A stretch of DNA of 64,000 bases from a bacterium OM1 bin76 (lineage in GTDB: Bacteria > Actinomycetota > Acidimicrobiia > Spongiisociales > ZC4RG35), in NCBI GenBank assembly GCA_002238785.1, contig MPNA01000003.1:71368-135367 (forward strand), in the 5' to 3' direction. Positions 1-8,668 of this stretch are shown here, in pieces. Positions within the stretch are counted from its first letter, which is position 1, and each line of letters starts with the position of its first letter. Under the pieces are notes generated by a model that did not search any database, had not been told where the DNA came from, and saw only the letters and a list, made by a program, of their open reading frames with translations. The translations under genes and the position numbers were made by a program.

Positions 1-1
1 C

Positions 2-898
2 ACCCTTCTGTTGATGATCGCTCTGTTCAGTTGGCAGACCGAATTCTTCTTCTCCACCCGCAACTTCATCAACATCGGACAGGCCATCTCCATCCGGGGC
101 TTGATCGCCATCGGCCTGACCGTGGTGATGATTGCGGGGGGACTTGACCTGTCCATGGCGGCGGTGGCGGCGGTGGCGGGCATGGTCACCGCCAGTCTGA
201 TCACGTTGGAGGTCAACAGCGTCCTGGTGGGAGTGTTCGGCATCGCAGCCGCGGGAGTGCTGGGTGCATTCAACGCCCTGCTGGTGGTCAAGTTCCGTAT
301 CAACCCGATCATCGCCACCCTGGGAACCCTGCTCTTCTATCGAGGGTTGGCGTTCGTGTCCACCGGCGGTGACAACATCGTGGTCGGGGTCAACGCCTGG
401 AGCGAACTGGGAAGAGGATCGTGGCTGGGCGCTCCGATCACCGTCTGGTTGTTCCTGGCGGTGGTGGTGATGGGAATGTGCTTCATGCGCTTCACCGTGG
501 CCGGAAATCACCTCTATGCCATCGGCGGCAACAGCGAGGCATGCCGCAACGTCGGCATCAGGGTCGACCGCCTGCGGGGATGGACGTATGTGGCCCAAGC
601 CTGTCTGGCGGGACTGGCCGGCCTGATGCTCACCTCCCAGAGTGGCACGGCGCTGCCCAGCGCTCTGAACGGAGCGGAGTTGGACATCATTGCCGCAGTG
701 TTGTTGGGCGGCATTGCCCTGAGCGGAGGACGCGGAGGGTTGCTGGGAACCCTGCTGGGACTGTTGATAATCGGCGTCGTCCAGAACGGCTTGATTCACC
801 TGAACGTGCAGATCTATTGGCAGTCGGTGGTACGAGGCGCCATCCTGATTATCGCCGTAACGCTCGACAGCCTCCGGCGGGGAGGGGGCTACCGCTAA
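2..898 (+). CDS. Sugar ABC transporter permease (RbsC/AraH family), 5' end cut by window
   Basis: Inner-membrane permease subunit of a carbohydrate ABC importer of the branched-chain/ribose permease family. The frame is open to the left window edge: a TTG at position 11 could serve as a start, but the residues before it (T-L-L) also fit the first membrane helix, so the gene very probably begins outside. About eight hydrophobic segments are visible. The family-typical stretch GGLDLSMAAVAAVAGM (early) and the late ABC-permease loop GAELDIIAAVLLGGIALSGGRGG are present. It lies on the opposite strand from the second permease at 8658-9671, so it belongs to another transporter whose other genes lie to the left. 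A strong terminator hairpin follows. Confidence 0.85.
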   Translation, partial: TLLLMIALFSWQTEFFFSTRNFINIGQAISIRGLIAIGLTVVMIAGGLDLSMAAVAAVAGMVTASLITLEVNSVLVGVFGIAAAGVLGAFNALLVVKFRINPIIATLGTLLFYRGLAFVSTGGDNIVVGVNAWSELGRGSWLGAPITVWLFLAVVVMGMCFMRFTVAGNHLYAIGGNSEACRNVGIRVDRLRGWTYVAQACLAGLAGLMLTSQSGTALPSALNGAELDIIAAVLLGGIALSGGRGGLLGTLLGLLIIGVVQNGLIHLNVQIYWQSVVRGAILIIAVTLDSLRRGGGYR

Positions 899-944
899 CC
901 CGGCCTCGCAAAGAACCGATCGGCCACAACTCGAACATTTGTCA

Positions 945-986
945 GGGGATGGCTCCCGGCGTCACCGGCGAGCCATCCCCTTTGTT
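945..986 (+). terminator. Rho-independent terminator after the truncated permease gene
   Basis: A perfect 11-bp stem pairs GGGGATGGCTC (945-955) with GAGCCATCCCC (970-980). The loop can pair further through CCGG, and TTTGTTT follows. It lies between the + strand permease and the convergent serine hydrolase gene, and may act in both directions. Confidence 0.75.
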
Positions 987-1013
987 TGGATAAGAGCCTG
1001 TGGAAGGTTCCCC

Positions 1014-2186
1014 CTACAGGTTGTCGTAGATCGCCGTCTCGAAGTCCATGAAACCGCCGACCGAAGTCCCATCGGCGAACGGGAAGATCTGGGTGGCCCA
1101 GAAACCGCCCACTCCGTTCTGCCGGTCGATCCAGTAGTAGAGGTTGGCCAGACCCGCCCAGGCCAAGGCTCCTGCAGGGCGACCCGTAGGAGCGTCCTCA
1201 TCGTTGATCATGAAGGTCAACGCCCACGATTTGGGCATGCCGGGGAAGAACTCGGCGTAGTTGGAGAGGAACGGATCCACTCCGGGAAGACCCTTGATCT
1301 TCATCTCTCCCAACCCGTTACGGGCCGCCATCTCCACGGTCTCCTTGCCGATAACCTGCCCGCCGGGACCCATGCCATCGTTCAGCCACATACGTATGAA
1401 CTTCATGTAGTCCTCGACTGTGGAGTACAAGCCATGACCGGCCATGTGCACCTCGGGATCCGGCGGCAATTCGAAGTCAAGAGGCGTCAACTCGCCGTCG
1501 TCGCCACGGTGATGTATCAACGCCATCCGACTCCGCATTTCCTCGCTCAAGTCGAAGGACGTGGAATTCATCCCCAGGGGTTCGAATATCCGCTCCTGCA
1601 TCACCTCACCCAGGCGCTTGCCGGTGACGCCCTCGACCACCTGGCCGGCCCAGTCGATATTGGTTCCGTACTCCCACTCTTCTCCCGGATCAAAGAGCAG
1701 GGGCGTCATGAGGGATTCCTTCGAAGAGGTGACCGGGCTGACCTGACCGTGGTCCTGGGCCAGCCGGTTGTAGGTCTCATTGAAGAAGAAATAGGACAGA
1801 CCGGCCGTGTGGAGAAGCAGCATCCTGGTTGTGATATCTCGCTTCGGCGGACGCAGCATCGGGTCCCCATTGCCGTCGAACCCGTCCAGGACCTGCAGTT
1901 CCCCGATGTCAGGGGTGTAGTTCTTCGCCGGTGCGTCCAGGTCGAGACTGCCCTCCTCCACCAACTGCAGGCAGGCCGTGCCGGCGATGGCCTTGGTCGT
2001 CGAGAAGATCGCGCATATGGTGTCGGTGGTCATCGCCGTCCCGTTTCCAAGGGATCGGACCCCTCGGGCGCCCTCGTAAATGTTGCCATCGCGGTTGGTT
2101 GCCAAGGCCACCACGCCGGGGACCCGGGGACTTCCCGATGTCACCCCATCGAGGACGGCGTCAGCCGCTGCGGTCAAGTTGCTCAT
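1014..2186 (-). CDS. Serine hydrolase, beta-lactamase/EstB family
   Basis: Serine hydrolase of the beta-lactamase / penicillin-binding-protein-like fold (390 aa), probably an esterase or peptidase and not a true resistance enzyme. The SxxK nucleophile motif is STTK at residues 62-65. The second motif is WEYGTN at 171-176, continuing into the DWAG pattern typical of EstB-like esterases. The late [10 protein letters not shown] stretch fits the family's third region. No signal peptide is visible, so the protein is probably cytoplasmic. The start is ATG at 2186, preceded by GGAG (AAAGGAGCC on the minus strand). It diverges from the DNA alkylation repair gene. The substrate cannot be read from the sequence. 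Confidence 0.85.
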   Translation of the reverse strand: MSNLTAAADAVLDGVTSGSPRVPGVVALATNRDGNIYEGARGVRSLGNGTAMTTDTICAIFSTTKAIAGTACLQLVEEGSLDLDAPAKNYTPDIGELQVLDGFDGNGDPMLRPPKRDITTRMLLLHTAGLSYFFFNETYNRLAQDHGQVSPVTSSKESLMTPLLFDPGEEWEYGTNIDWAGQVVEGVTGKRLGEVMQERIFEPLGMNSTSFDLSEEMRSRMALIHHRGDDGELTPLDFELPPDPEVHMAGHGLYSTVEDYMKFIRMWLNDGMGPGGQVIGKETVEMAARNGLGEMKIKGLPGVDPFLSNYAEFFPGMPKSWALTFMINDEDAPTGRPAGALAWAGLANLYYWIDRQNGVGGFWATQIFPFADGTSVGGFMDFETAIYDNL

Positions 2187-2315
2187 AAAGGCTCCTTTCA
2201 GCCACTACTCCGGAATGCTAAGAGGTGGCTTGGCCTCAAGCCCCGCCACGGATGGACAACTTTGGTCCCGGCCCTAAACTGGACTGGGATCACAGCCCCA
2301 AGCCGGAGGATCGCT

Positions 2316-3020
2316 TTGTCACCCACAGTTGCTCGAGTCGCATCCAGTAGCCATACCCTGGCCGAATTGGAGAGGCTCGGGACCGCACAGAACCGGAAGG
2401 TCTATCCCCGCCATGGCGTCAAGGGGCCGTTGTTCGGAGTGAGCTACGCCAATCTGCGGAAGCTCGCCAAGCGTCTGGGGCCCGATCATCGGCTGGCTCA
2501 GGAACTGTGGTCTTCGGGCAACCACGACGCCCGTGTTCTGGCCACCATGATCGATGACCCGGCGCTTGTCCCGGCCCGCATCTTTCGCCAAAGGATCAGG
2601 GATGTGGACAGTTACGTTCTGGCCGATGCCTTGGCGTCACTGGTGGGTCGATCTTCCCTTAGGGACAAGATGGCGGGAGAGTGGACAGCCGAGCCCGAGG
2701 ACGAATGGGCAGGCGCCGCAGGGTGGTCGCTGGTGGCTGCCCAGGCCCTGGATACTGAGGCCGATTTGCCCGATGGCTACTTCTCGGATCGGCTGGCGTT
2801 CATAGACGAGCACATTGCCACTGCGGCCAACCGGGTTCGGCACTCCATGAACGGGGCCCTGATCGCCATCGGCTGTCGGAGCCGGAGTCTGCGTCAGGCA
2901 GCGGAACAGGTGGCCAGACGTATCGGGAAGGTCAAAGTGGACCATGGGCAGACCTCCTGCAAGACCCCCGACGCCATTCCCTACCTGGCCAGGGCCTGGG
3001 CCCGCAAGGCGTCCCGGTAA
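2316..3020 (+). CDS. DNA alkylation repair protein, AlkD-like HEAT-repeat family
   Basis: About 234 aa of HEAT-like helical repeats matching the DNA alkylation repair (AlkD/AlkC-type) family, which removes alkylated bases without base flipping. Recognisable family stretches are the start region KVYPRHGVKGPLFGVSYANL, the motif ELWSSGNHDARVLATMI, and the C-terminal KVKVDHGQTSCKTPDA. The frame is open far upstream, but the coding part begins at a TTG at 2316 with AGGA five bases before it (GCCGGAGGATCGCTTTG). The 1.3 kb of open frame before that is antisense shadow of the serine hydrolase. Whether it has glycosylase activity is not shown by the sequence. Confidence 0.8.
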   Translation: MSPTVARVASSSHTLAELERLGTAQNRKVYPRHGVKGPLFGVSYANLRKLAKRLGPDHRLAQELWSSGNHDARVLATMIDDPALVPARIFRQRIRDVDSYVLADALASLVGRSSLRDKMAGEWTAEPEDEWAGAAGWSLVAAQALDTEADLPDGYFSDRLAFIDEHIATAANRVRHSMNGALIAIGCRSRSLRQAAEQVARRIGKVKVDHGQTSCKTPDAIPYLARAWARKASR

Positions 3021-3107
3021 CGCCACCGGAAAGGGACAGCCTCGGGGTCAATCCCGCCTTTTCCGTCCCCCTGTGGGTATTTTCAGGAGGAGCGAGGCTG
3101 TTGGGAA

Positions 3108-3764
3108 TTGCGATCTGTGCTTATCTCCTCTAACACACCCCTGAGGTGCTCCATTCTTGTTGCGTTGATGCTGCTTGCATTGGCCGCTGGCGCCTCGTGC
3201 TCGCCCGGTACGGAAGAACCAGTGGAGGAGGAGTCGACCACCACCGAGGCAGGGTCTACCACTGGCGCCACCGCTCCAGGGACAACCTCCCCACCCGAGT
3301 CCACCGCTACAACAGTCTCCCCGACGACGACTACCACCTCTGCCACTAACACAACCACCCTGACATCCACAGAATCCGTCTTGTCTTATCAACGAGACCT
3401 TTTGACCGCCGAGGCGGCGGTAAGCGAACTGGTGGGGCAGGTCCGTTCCATCAACGACCAGTGGGACAACCGTTCTGGAAATAGTGTTGCATACTCGGAT
3501 GTCGAAGCCACGCTGGAGGATGCCGTGCAACGCGCCCAGGACTTGGCTGAGACCTTCCAGGCAATTGAGGCGCCGCCGGAGATAGACGTGTCCGAAGCTC
3601 ATCAATTTGCTGGGAGGGCGGTCGCCAGGATGCCCGACCTGATCTCCGAAATGCTTGCTGGACTACGGTCGTCGGACACCGGCCAGGCTCGCCAGGCTGC
3701 CCTGGCGAAGCTGTTGGCAGCGTTCGACATCTTCAAGGAGGCGTTGAAGAGCATTGCAGCATAG
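3108..3764 (+). CDS. Predicted lipoprotein, WDNRS/DTG family, copy 1
   Basis: Unrecognised secreted protein (218 aa). A basic start and hydrophobic helix end in LALAAGASC, a plausible lipobox, so it is probably a membrane-anchored lipoprotein. Residues about 35-80 are a Thr/Ser/Pro/Glu-rich linker. The remaining domain of about 135 aa is helical and shares motifs with the next two genes: an early SYQRDLLTAE helix, a central INDQWDNRS, and a late MLAGLRSSDTGQARQAAL. The start chosen is TTG 3108; CAGGAGG lies 17 bases upstream, and an internal ATG just before the lipobox helix would be too short for a signal peptide. Its 3' end overlaps the start of copy 2 by 11 bases. Confidence 0.7.
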   Translation: MRSVLISSNTPLRCSILVALMLLALAAGASCSPGTEEPVEEESTTTEAGSTTGATAPGTTSPPESTATTVSPTTTTTSATNTTTLTSTESVLSYQRDLLTAEAAVSELVGQVRSINDQWDNRSGNSVAYSDVEATLEDAVQRAQDLAETFQAIEAPPEIDVSEAHQFAGRAVARMPDLISEMLAGLRSSDTGQARQAALAKLLAAFDIFKEALKSIAA

Positions 3765-4710
3765 CCGTTGCCGCCCTCGTCCCTTCCCCCGTTCACTAGG
3801 CCTGGCATCTGCCCTATGTGCGTTCCTCCTGGGAGCAACCTCATGCGCCCTGTTCGAACCCGAGGAGTCTCTCTCCCCCACCCCCACCATCACTGCCCCG
3901 GTCCCCGACACTGCTGCCGAACCTGTAATCACCAGCACTACTTCACTCACCACAAGCACCACTCAGGCACCCACCACAATCACCTCCGCGGTCCCTGAGA
4001 CCACCTCAACGACCTCCCCCATCCAAGTGGTACTCGATTACCTGGAGCAACTGCTGGGCACCAGGTCTGCCATAGCCCGGTTGATGGCAAACGTCGAGCA
4101 GATCAATGACGACTGGGACAACCGTTCCCAAACAGGAGTCTCCTTCTCGGAAACCGAACTCGCCTTGGAGGCGGCGGTGCAGAGTGCTCAGACCCTGCAG
4201 GATGATTTCGTTGTGATACAGGCGCCTTCCGAATTGGGCCTCCGGGATGAGCACCGTGTCGCCGGTTCGGCGGTGGGAATTCTGACAGCCGCTCCCCAAG
4301 AGATGCTTGACGGGTTGCGTTCGCCGGACACCGGCCAGGCTCGTAGGGCGGCACTGCTGGGGGCTCTGACGGCGTTCGACCTCTTTGCAGAAGTGGCGGC
4401 TCGCGTGGCTGCGATCATCGGCGAGGAAGGAATCGAGATGCTCGAAGCCAGCACAACCGATGAATCCGCTGGCAGAACCGACACTCCCGCTCCTACTACA
4501 ACCAGCCCGGAGTCCACCACAACCAGCCCGGAGTCCACCACAACCACCATCGGCGAAGCTCCTCCAGATCCCGGGAACTCCAGGAACTGCAGTGACTTTT
4601 CCACTCAAGAGGAAGCACAAGAGTGGTATGACACCTACTTCCCCTTCTATGGCGACGTGGCGCAGTTGGACACCAACGAAAACAAATTGGCCTGCGAGTT
4701 CCTGCCCTGA
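3754..4710 (+). CDS. Predicted lipoprotein, WDNRS/DTG family, copy 2, with C-terminal Excalibur-like domain
   Basis: Second paralogue (318 aa). The signal peptide has an Arg-rich start and ends at LLGATSC. A Thr-rich linker follows, then the family domain with INDDWDNRS and MLDGLRSPDTGQARRAAL. Unlike its sisters it has an extra C-terminus: a second TTSPEST-type linker and about 40 residues beginning CSDFSTQEEAQEWYD and ending LDTNENKLACEFLP. This matches the Excalibur calcium-binding pattern (two cysteines around a D-x-N/D-x-D/N-x-L-A-C-E loop) found in surface proteins. TTG 3754 is used as the start inside the end of copy 1, which implies translational coupling. The function of the core domain is unknown. 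Confidence 0.7.
   Translation: MQHSRCRPRPFPRSLGLASALCAFLLGATSCALFEPEESLSPTPTITAPVPDTAAEPVITSTTSLTTSTTQAPTTITSAVPETTSTTSPIQVVLDYLEQLLGTRSAIARLMANVEQINDDWDNRSQTGVSFSETELALEAAVQSAQTLQDDFVVIQAPSELGLRDEHRVAGSAVGILTAAPQEMLDGLRSPDTGQARRAALLGALTAFDLFAEVAARVAAIIGEEGIEMLEASTTDESAGRTDTPAPTTTSPESTTTSPESTTTTIGEAPPDPGNSRNCSDFSTQEEAQEWYDTYFPFYGDVAQLDTNENKLACEFLP
4498..4539 (+). repeat. Two 21-bp tandem repeats in the linker of lipoprotein copy 2
   Basis: Two identical in-frame 21-bp units (4498-4518 and 4519-4539) encode the repeated peptide TTSPEST, extending the flexible linker before the Excalibur-like domain. The number of units could vary between strains. Confidence 0.8.
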
Positions 4711-5059
4711 CACCGCGGAACCCTTCGTCGTCACGCACTTGTCCCCAATAAGGTGATGGCGCCCCCCTTTACAGCATCGGGAGGCCTCACCCTCGTTCCA
4801 GCCCCTATGCGAGGCTGCATTCGATTTCCTCACCCCAGCCTTTTGATCTACCTGAGTCATTCGTTGAGAAGGACGACTTAGCCGTGGGGTGTTGGAATCC
4901 GGTTGGGCATCACCTCACGCAGGCTACGTCCGGTTGGTGTTATTACCTCGCTTGAAGTCGGTCTCCGGGTATATTCGTCACTGATGGAACCAACTTACGA
5001 ATATGCGGGAAGGCCCCGCCTGATAGGGCGTTTCGAGCTTTTCCTCCCCCACGAGACTC
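4711..5059. other. Intergenic stretch between lipoprotein copies 2 and 3
   Basis: No convincing gene or RNA is visible in these 349 bases. A TATATT hexamer at 4970-4975 could be a -10 element for copy 3, but no properly spaced -35 is seen (the nearest TTGAAG, 4952-4957, is only 12 bases away). Copy 3 is probably transcribed from here, separately from copies 1 and 2. Confidence 0.4.
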
Positions 5060-5881
5060 TTGCCGATCATGCGTAAAGCTGCAGTCTTGCTCCTAACCCT
5101 CTCCCTGGGTTTTCTGGGCGGATCTTCGTGCTTGCTTGATCCCGTCGAAGCCCCGCCTTCCAGTTCCACCACCGGCGCGTCGGTCGAAACCACTGCACCC
5201 ACCACCACTACTGCTCCTCTCGCCACGACCACCACCACCCAACCGCCCATGACCACCACCCAACCTGCCACGACCACCACCACCCAACCGCCCGCCACTC
5301 CCTCGACATTTCCGGTCGAAGTAGTTCAGGATTACCTCAAACAACTGCTCACCGCGGAGGTGGGCGTCAGTGATTTGGTGAATGAGATAATTGGAATAAG
5401 CAACGATTGGGACAACCGCTCCGAGACCGATGTCACTTACGGCGCCACTGAAGAGGCAATGGAAGCAGCAGTGGAGAGGATGCAGGCGGCTCTAGTTGAC
5501 TTCGACCTGATTTCAGCGCCGCCGACCGGTGATTTCCCTCCAAAGCACCTGACTGTCGTCTCGGCCGCCGGCCAGGTCGCGGAGTCTGCCGCTGAGATGT
5601 TGGCCGGGTTGCAATCGGCTGACACCGGAGAACAGCGTCAAGCGGCGCAGGTGGGGCTCAACGCCGCGTACGGGGTCTTCATCGAAGGCATCGACGCGAT
5701 CATCGCCGAGTACATCGGAGATGACGAGATAACGGCCCTCATCGTCAGTCGGAACCTGACAGCCCCGGCCCCCGCCGACCCGGAGGAAACTGCTTCCGAA
5801 GAGACCACTTCCGAGGAAACCACTTCCGAGGAGACCACTTCCGAGGAACCGACCACAACCACCACGGAGCCGAGCGGCTAG
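5060..5881 (+). CDS. Predicted lipoprotein, WDNRS/DTG family, copy 3
   Basis: Third paralogue (273 aa). The signal peptide is MRKAAVLLLTLSLGFLGGSSC with a likely lipid-modified Cys. The linker is made of TTTTQPP-type repeats. The core domain starts VVQDYLKQLLTAE and contains ISNDWDNRS and MLAGLQSADTGEQRQAAQ. The C-terminus is an acidic TSEET-type repeat tail instead of the Excalibur domain of copy 2. The start is TTG 5060 or, nine bases later, ATG 5069; the latter gives the more ordinary signal peptide. It is convergent with the nagB-like gene. No family name is recognised. Confidence 0.7.
   Translation: MPIMRKAAVLLLTLSLGFLGGSSCLLDPVEAPPSSSTTGASVETTAPTTTTAPLATTTTTQPPMTTTQPATTTTTQPPATPSTFPVEVVQDYLKQLLTAEVGVSDLVNEIIGISNDWDNRSETDVTYGATEEAMEAAVERMQAALVDFDLISAPPTGDFPPKHLTVVSAAGQVAESAAEMLAGLQSADTGEQRQAAQVGLNAAYGVFIEGIDAIIAEYIGDDEITALIVSRNLTAPAPADPEETASEETTSEETTSEETTSEEPTTTTTEPSG
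5783..5848 (+). repeat. 15-bp tandem repeats encoding EETTS units
   Basis: Four near-identical in-frame 15-bp units encode Glu-Glu-Thr-(Ala/Thr)-Ser, ending in a partial fifth. They form the acidic C-terminal tail of lipoprotein copy 3. Units differ only at synonymous positions or the first Ala/Thr, which suggests recent expansion. Confidence 0.8.
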
Positions 5882-5904
5882 AACGATTCGGCCTCCCGGA
5901 GTTC

Positions 5905-6630
5905 TCAGGCCGGACCGAATCGCGTCAGTGCAGCGGCGGACGGGTCCAAGAGCACCGTGACCCGTGGATGGAGTTGGACCGCCGATGCGGGGATGTCAGA
6001 AGTGACCGGGCCCTGTAGGGCTGCACGGACAGCTCTGGCTTTGCTCGATCCGGTGGCCAGGACCACCAGATGCCCCGCCTGTCTGATGGTGGCCAATCCC
6101 TGGGTGATTGCCAGGAAGGGCACATCTTCGGGACCGGGAAAGTACCGGGCATTGTCGGCTCTGGTGACCTCGGCCAACTCCACCACTCTCGTTCGAGACT
6201 CGAGGCAAGAACCGGGCTCGTTGAATGCCAGATGGCCGTTGCGCCCGATTCCGAGAATCTGCAGTCCCACTTCGGAGCGGCATACCAGGTCCTCGTAACG
6301 CGAACACTCCTCTGCCAAGTCACCGGCATCGCCGTCGGGGGCGTGGAGACGATGGGGATCGAGATCGACATGCCGTGCCAGCCGCGTCATAACGACATTG
6401 GCGTATCTCTGGGGATGCGAGCGCCCCAGCCCCACGTAATCGTCCAATAAGAAGATCCGCGCACCGCCAAAATCCAACCAGCCCTTCCGGGATCGCAGGA
6501 CCAGATTCCGGTAGAGATCTGCAACCGATCCCCCCGTGGCCAAACCCAGTCTCGGCTCCCCCGTGGTGCTCATGTAGGCCTGCACCAAATCGGCCGCGGT
6601 GCGCGCCAATGTGAAGACATCCCGTTCCAC
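5905..6630 (-). CDS. nagB: Glucosamine-6-phosphate deaminase family protein (NagB-like)
   Basis: Member of the NagB/6-phosphogluconolactonase fold, predicted to convert an amino-sugar phosphate to a keto-sugar phosphate plus ammonia. Diagnostic parts are LGLATGGSVADLY (phosphate loop), FLLDDYVGLGRSHPQRY (general base region) and ILGIGRNGHLAFNEPG, which is the classical NagB signature. The frame is open to an ATG at 6678, but a near-perfect ribosome-binding site, GGAGGTGATA, directly precedes GTG 6630, and the family homology begins after it, so GTG is preferred. It is the last gene of the ROK-regulated operon, 83 bases after the ATPase stop. The true substrate may be another amino-sugar phosphate. 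Confidence 0.85.
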   Translation of the reverse strand: MERDVFTLARTAADLVQAYMSTTGEPRLGLATGGSVADLYRNLVLRSRKGWLDFGGARIFLLDDYVGLGRSHPQRYANVVMTRLARHVDLDPHRLHAPDGDAGDLAEECSRYEDLVCRSEVGLQILGIGRNGHLAFNEPGSCLESRTRVVELAEVTRADNARYFPGPEDVPFLAITQGLATIRQAGHLVVLATGSSKARAVRAALQGPVTSDIPASAVQLHPRVTVLLDPSAAALTRFGPA

Positions 6631-6713
6631 TATCACCTCCAAATGGGACGACGGCTTTGAGAGGGGTTTTCCGACCATGGATGCAGGCGAACCAATCGGT
6701 ATCAGGACCGTGG

Positions 6714-7469
6714 TCAGCCAGCTTTTGCCCCGGTTATGAAGGCCACCAAGTCATCCTTGCTCACCTGGTCCAGTTCAACCTCGGCAGCCTTACGGCCCTG
6801 GCGCAGGATTACGGCGTTATCACTGACCGCGGTGACGCGGTCCATGTTGTGAGTGATCAACAGCACAGCCACACCAGCGTCCCGGAGCGAGAGAATCAGG
6901 TCCATGACCCTTTGCGCCTGCTCCACCCCCAGAGCCGCCGCAGGTTCGTCCAGGAGCACGATCCGCTGTCCCCATGCCACCGCCCGGCCGATTGCTATGG
7001 CTTGGCGCTGACCTCCAGAAAGCAGGCCAACCGGTCTCCGCAGCGAGGGAATGACTATGCCGAGCTTCGCCAGCGTGGACTCGCATTCTCTGAGCATGCG
7101 CCTCTTGTTCAATAACCCGATCCGGGCTCCGAACCCGCCGCCCCGGGTGCGCTCCCGGTTCAAGAACAGGTTCTCGGCCACATTGAGCGTGTCGATGAGT
7201 GAGAGGTTCTGGTGAACAGTCTCCACCCCCAGGGAACGGGCCACATCGGGAGTTGCGATCCGATGGACGGTTCCGTCGACACTGATGGTTCCGGAGTCGG
7301 GTTGGTAGACACCCGCGATGCATTTGACCAGGGTGGATTTCCCGGCCCCGTTGTCTCCCAACAGCGCCGTGACCCGGCCAGGGTGAATATCCAGGGAGAC
7401 GTCGTCCAACGCTTGCACCGCGCGAAAGGACTTGGAGATGTTGCGAACCGAAAGTGCCGGGGCGGTCAC
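6714..7469 (-). CDS. Sugar ABC transporter ATP-binding protein, single-domain (RbsA-half type)
   Basis: ATPase subunit of a carbohydrate importer (251 aa). It has Walker A GDNGAGKST, the signature LLSGGQRQAIAIGRA, Walker B RIVLLDEPAAALG and a late H-loop LLITHNMD. It is a single nucleotide-binding domain, about half of the usual two-domain RbsA/MglA, as in FrcA-type systems. The start is GTG 7469, giving a GTGA overlap with the stop of the preceding YhfX-like gene; upstream open frame is shadow. The partner permease (8658-9671) and binding protein (9715-10908) lie in the same operon. Confidence 0.9.
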   Translation of the reverse strand: MTAPALSVRNISKSFRAVQALDDVSLDIHPGRVTALLGDNGAGKSTLVKCIAGVYQPDSGTISVDGTVHRIATPDVARSLGVETVHQNLSLIDTLNVAENLFLNRERTRGGGFGARIGLLNKRRMLRECESTLAKLGIVIPSLRRPVGLLSGGQRQAIAIGRAVAWGQRIVLLDEPAAALGVEQAQRVMDLILSLRDAGVAVLLITHNMDRVTAVSDNAVILRQGRKAAEVELDQVSKDDLVAFITGAKAG

Positions 7470-8668
7470 GCCCCACCCCAGGCAACCGGAACGCCTTCCA
7501 CATTCCAGATCCCGGTCACCACCGGCCTCCCGGTGCTGACGCCGGCCACCCCCACCACCATGGAACGGGTGACGAAGGCCTGGATGCGGAATCCGGCGAT
7601 CACCGTGTCGCCCTCTTGCAGGCGACGACTCTCCGGGTGCAGCCGCGCGTAATAGTCGATGCCGGCCGGATCCGGCATGTCGATCGGCACGGTGTCTGCG
7701 GCGACGTCTTCCGGACCGGAGGCTACGACCACCGTGGTTGGATATGGTTCGAAGACCGGGTCCACGTAGAAACCTCCACCGAAACAAAGGGGGACTCCTT
7801 GGTGGAGATGGGCCACCTCCGTCAGGTAAAGCACCGCCGGCTGTTCGGGAAGTTCCTCCACCGCATGCAGGGGGGTGGTGCCGGTGAGGCCGTGCCCGGG
7901 CTCCACCTGGGTGGCCCCCACTCCGGCCAGCATGTCCAAAACTTCGGTGGAAGTGGTGCCGGGAGCGTTCACTTGGATGGGGAAGCCGGAGCCCAAGTGA
8001 CTAAGGGAGACCTCTACCCCACGGGCCAGAGTTTCGACATTGGGAGTGGGCCCTACCTTGCGGGTTGCGCCATCGTAAAGAAGAGCCGGGAAAGTGGTGA
8101 GCCCGGCAAAACGCAATCCCTCGAGACCGTTGACAAGGTCGATCGCGTCCTTCAGTTCGTCCAGTTGGAACCCACCCTCATGGCCCGGATAGAAGACATC
8201 GCCGTGGTCCCAGATGCGAAGCAGAACCTGTTGCGTCCGTCCCGCAACAGTGACTGCCTTCGAAGCCTCGATCGCCTTGTTCCGGGAGAATATGGTCCAG
8301 TATTCCGGCGCCAGTAGCGCGGCTTCATAGGCTTCAGCACGGGGTATCTGCACCAGATGCCCTAGGTTGCCCACCTTGTGACCATTGGCCGAGATGGGTC
8401 GGGCGCATCCCATGTCGACTGCCACGTAGCCGTCCGCCCCTCCCCTGGTTATCGCCGCCAGCGCTCCCGGAGCGCGCCCCACCTGCTTGCTCATGGCATA
8501 CACCGTCAGATCGCGACGATGAGCCTCGGCTGCCATGTGGCGGGTGTTTGCCTCCACAGCATCCAGGTCCAGAACATAACTGTTGGCCGGGATCAGGTTC
8601 TCCTGGTGTAGTTGCACCGCCGCCTCCAGAAAAGGCCGGTTTCTGGTTTTCAAGGATCTAAGGAACAT
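7466..8668 (-). CDS. yhfX: YhfX-like PLP-dependent enzyme (alanine racemase N-terminal-type fold)
   Basis: About 400 aa, resembling E. coli YhfX, a fold-type III PLP protein related to alanine racemases and D-threonine aldolases. The N-terminus MFLRSLKTRNRPFLEAA and NSYVLDLDAVEANTRHM lead to the likely Schiff-base lysine in TVYAMSKQVGR. Later GYVAVDMG, DHGDVFYPGHEGGF and the C-terminal SGPEDVAADTVPI are visible. The start is taken at ATG 8668 because YhfX relatives begin MFL; GTG 8674 is an in-frame alternative. It overlaps the permease stop by 11 bases and the ATPase by 4, so it is an integral operon member. The reaction is unknown; racemisation or decarboxylation of an amino compound is a guess from the fold. 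Confidence 0.7.
   Translation of the reverse strand: MFLRSLKTRNRPFLEAAVQLHQENLIPANSYVLDLDAVEANTRHMAAEAHRRDLTVYAMSKQVGRAPGALAAITRGGADGYVAVDMGCARPISANGHKVGNLGHLVQIPRAEAYEAALLAPEYWTIFSRNKAIEASKAVTVAGRTQQVLLRIWDHGDVFYPGHEGGFQLDELKDAIDLVNGLEGLRFAGLTTFPALLYDGATRKVGPTPNVETLARGVEVSLSHLGSGFPIQVNAPGTTSTEVLDMLAGVGATQVEPGHGLTGTTPLHAVEELPEQPAVLYLTEVAHLHQGVPLCFGGGFYVDPVFEPYPTTVVVASGPEDVAADTVPIDMPDPAGIDYYARLHPESRRLQEGDTVIAGFRIQAFVTRSMVVGVAGVSTGRPVVTGIWNVEGVPVAWGGA

Noticed and set aside
939-2315. Long + strand open frame upstream of the DNA alkylation gene
   Set aside because: It is antisense to the serine hydrolase gene and its translation lacks family features; only the part from 2316 is homologous to a known family.
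3200-5880. Repetitive Thr-codon runs (ACC/ACA) as possible CRISPR or satellite repeats
   Set aside because: They are in-frame low-complexity linkers of lipoproteins without spacer-repeat structure.
5885-5921. Inverted repeat at the convergent lipoprotein/nagB junction (CGGCCT / AGGCCG, also GATTCGG / CCGAATC)
   Set aside because: The two possible stems compete, there is no T-tract, and it overlaps the nagB coding end; too weak to call a terminator.
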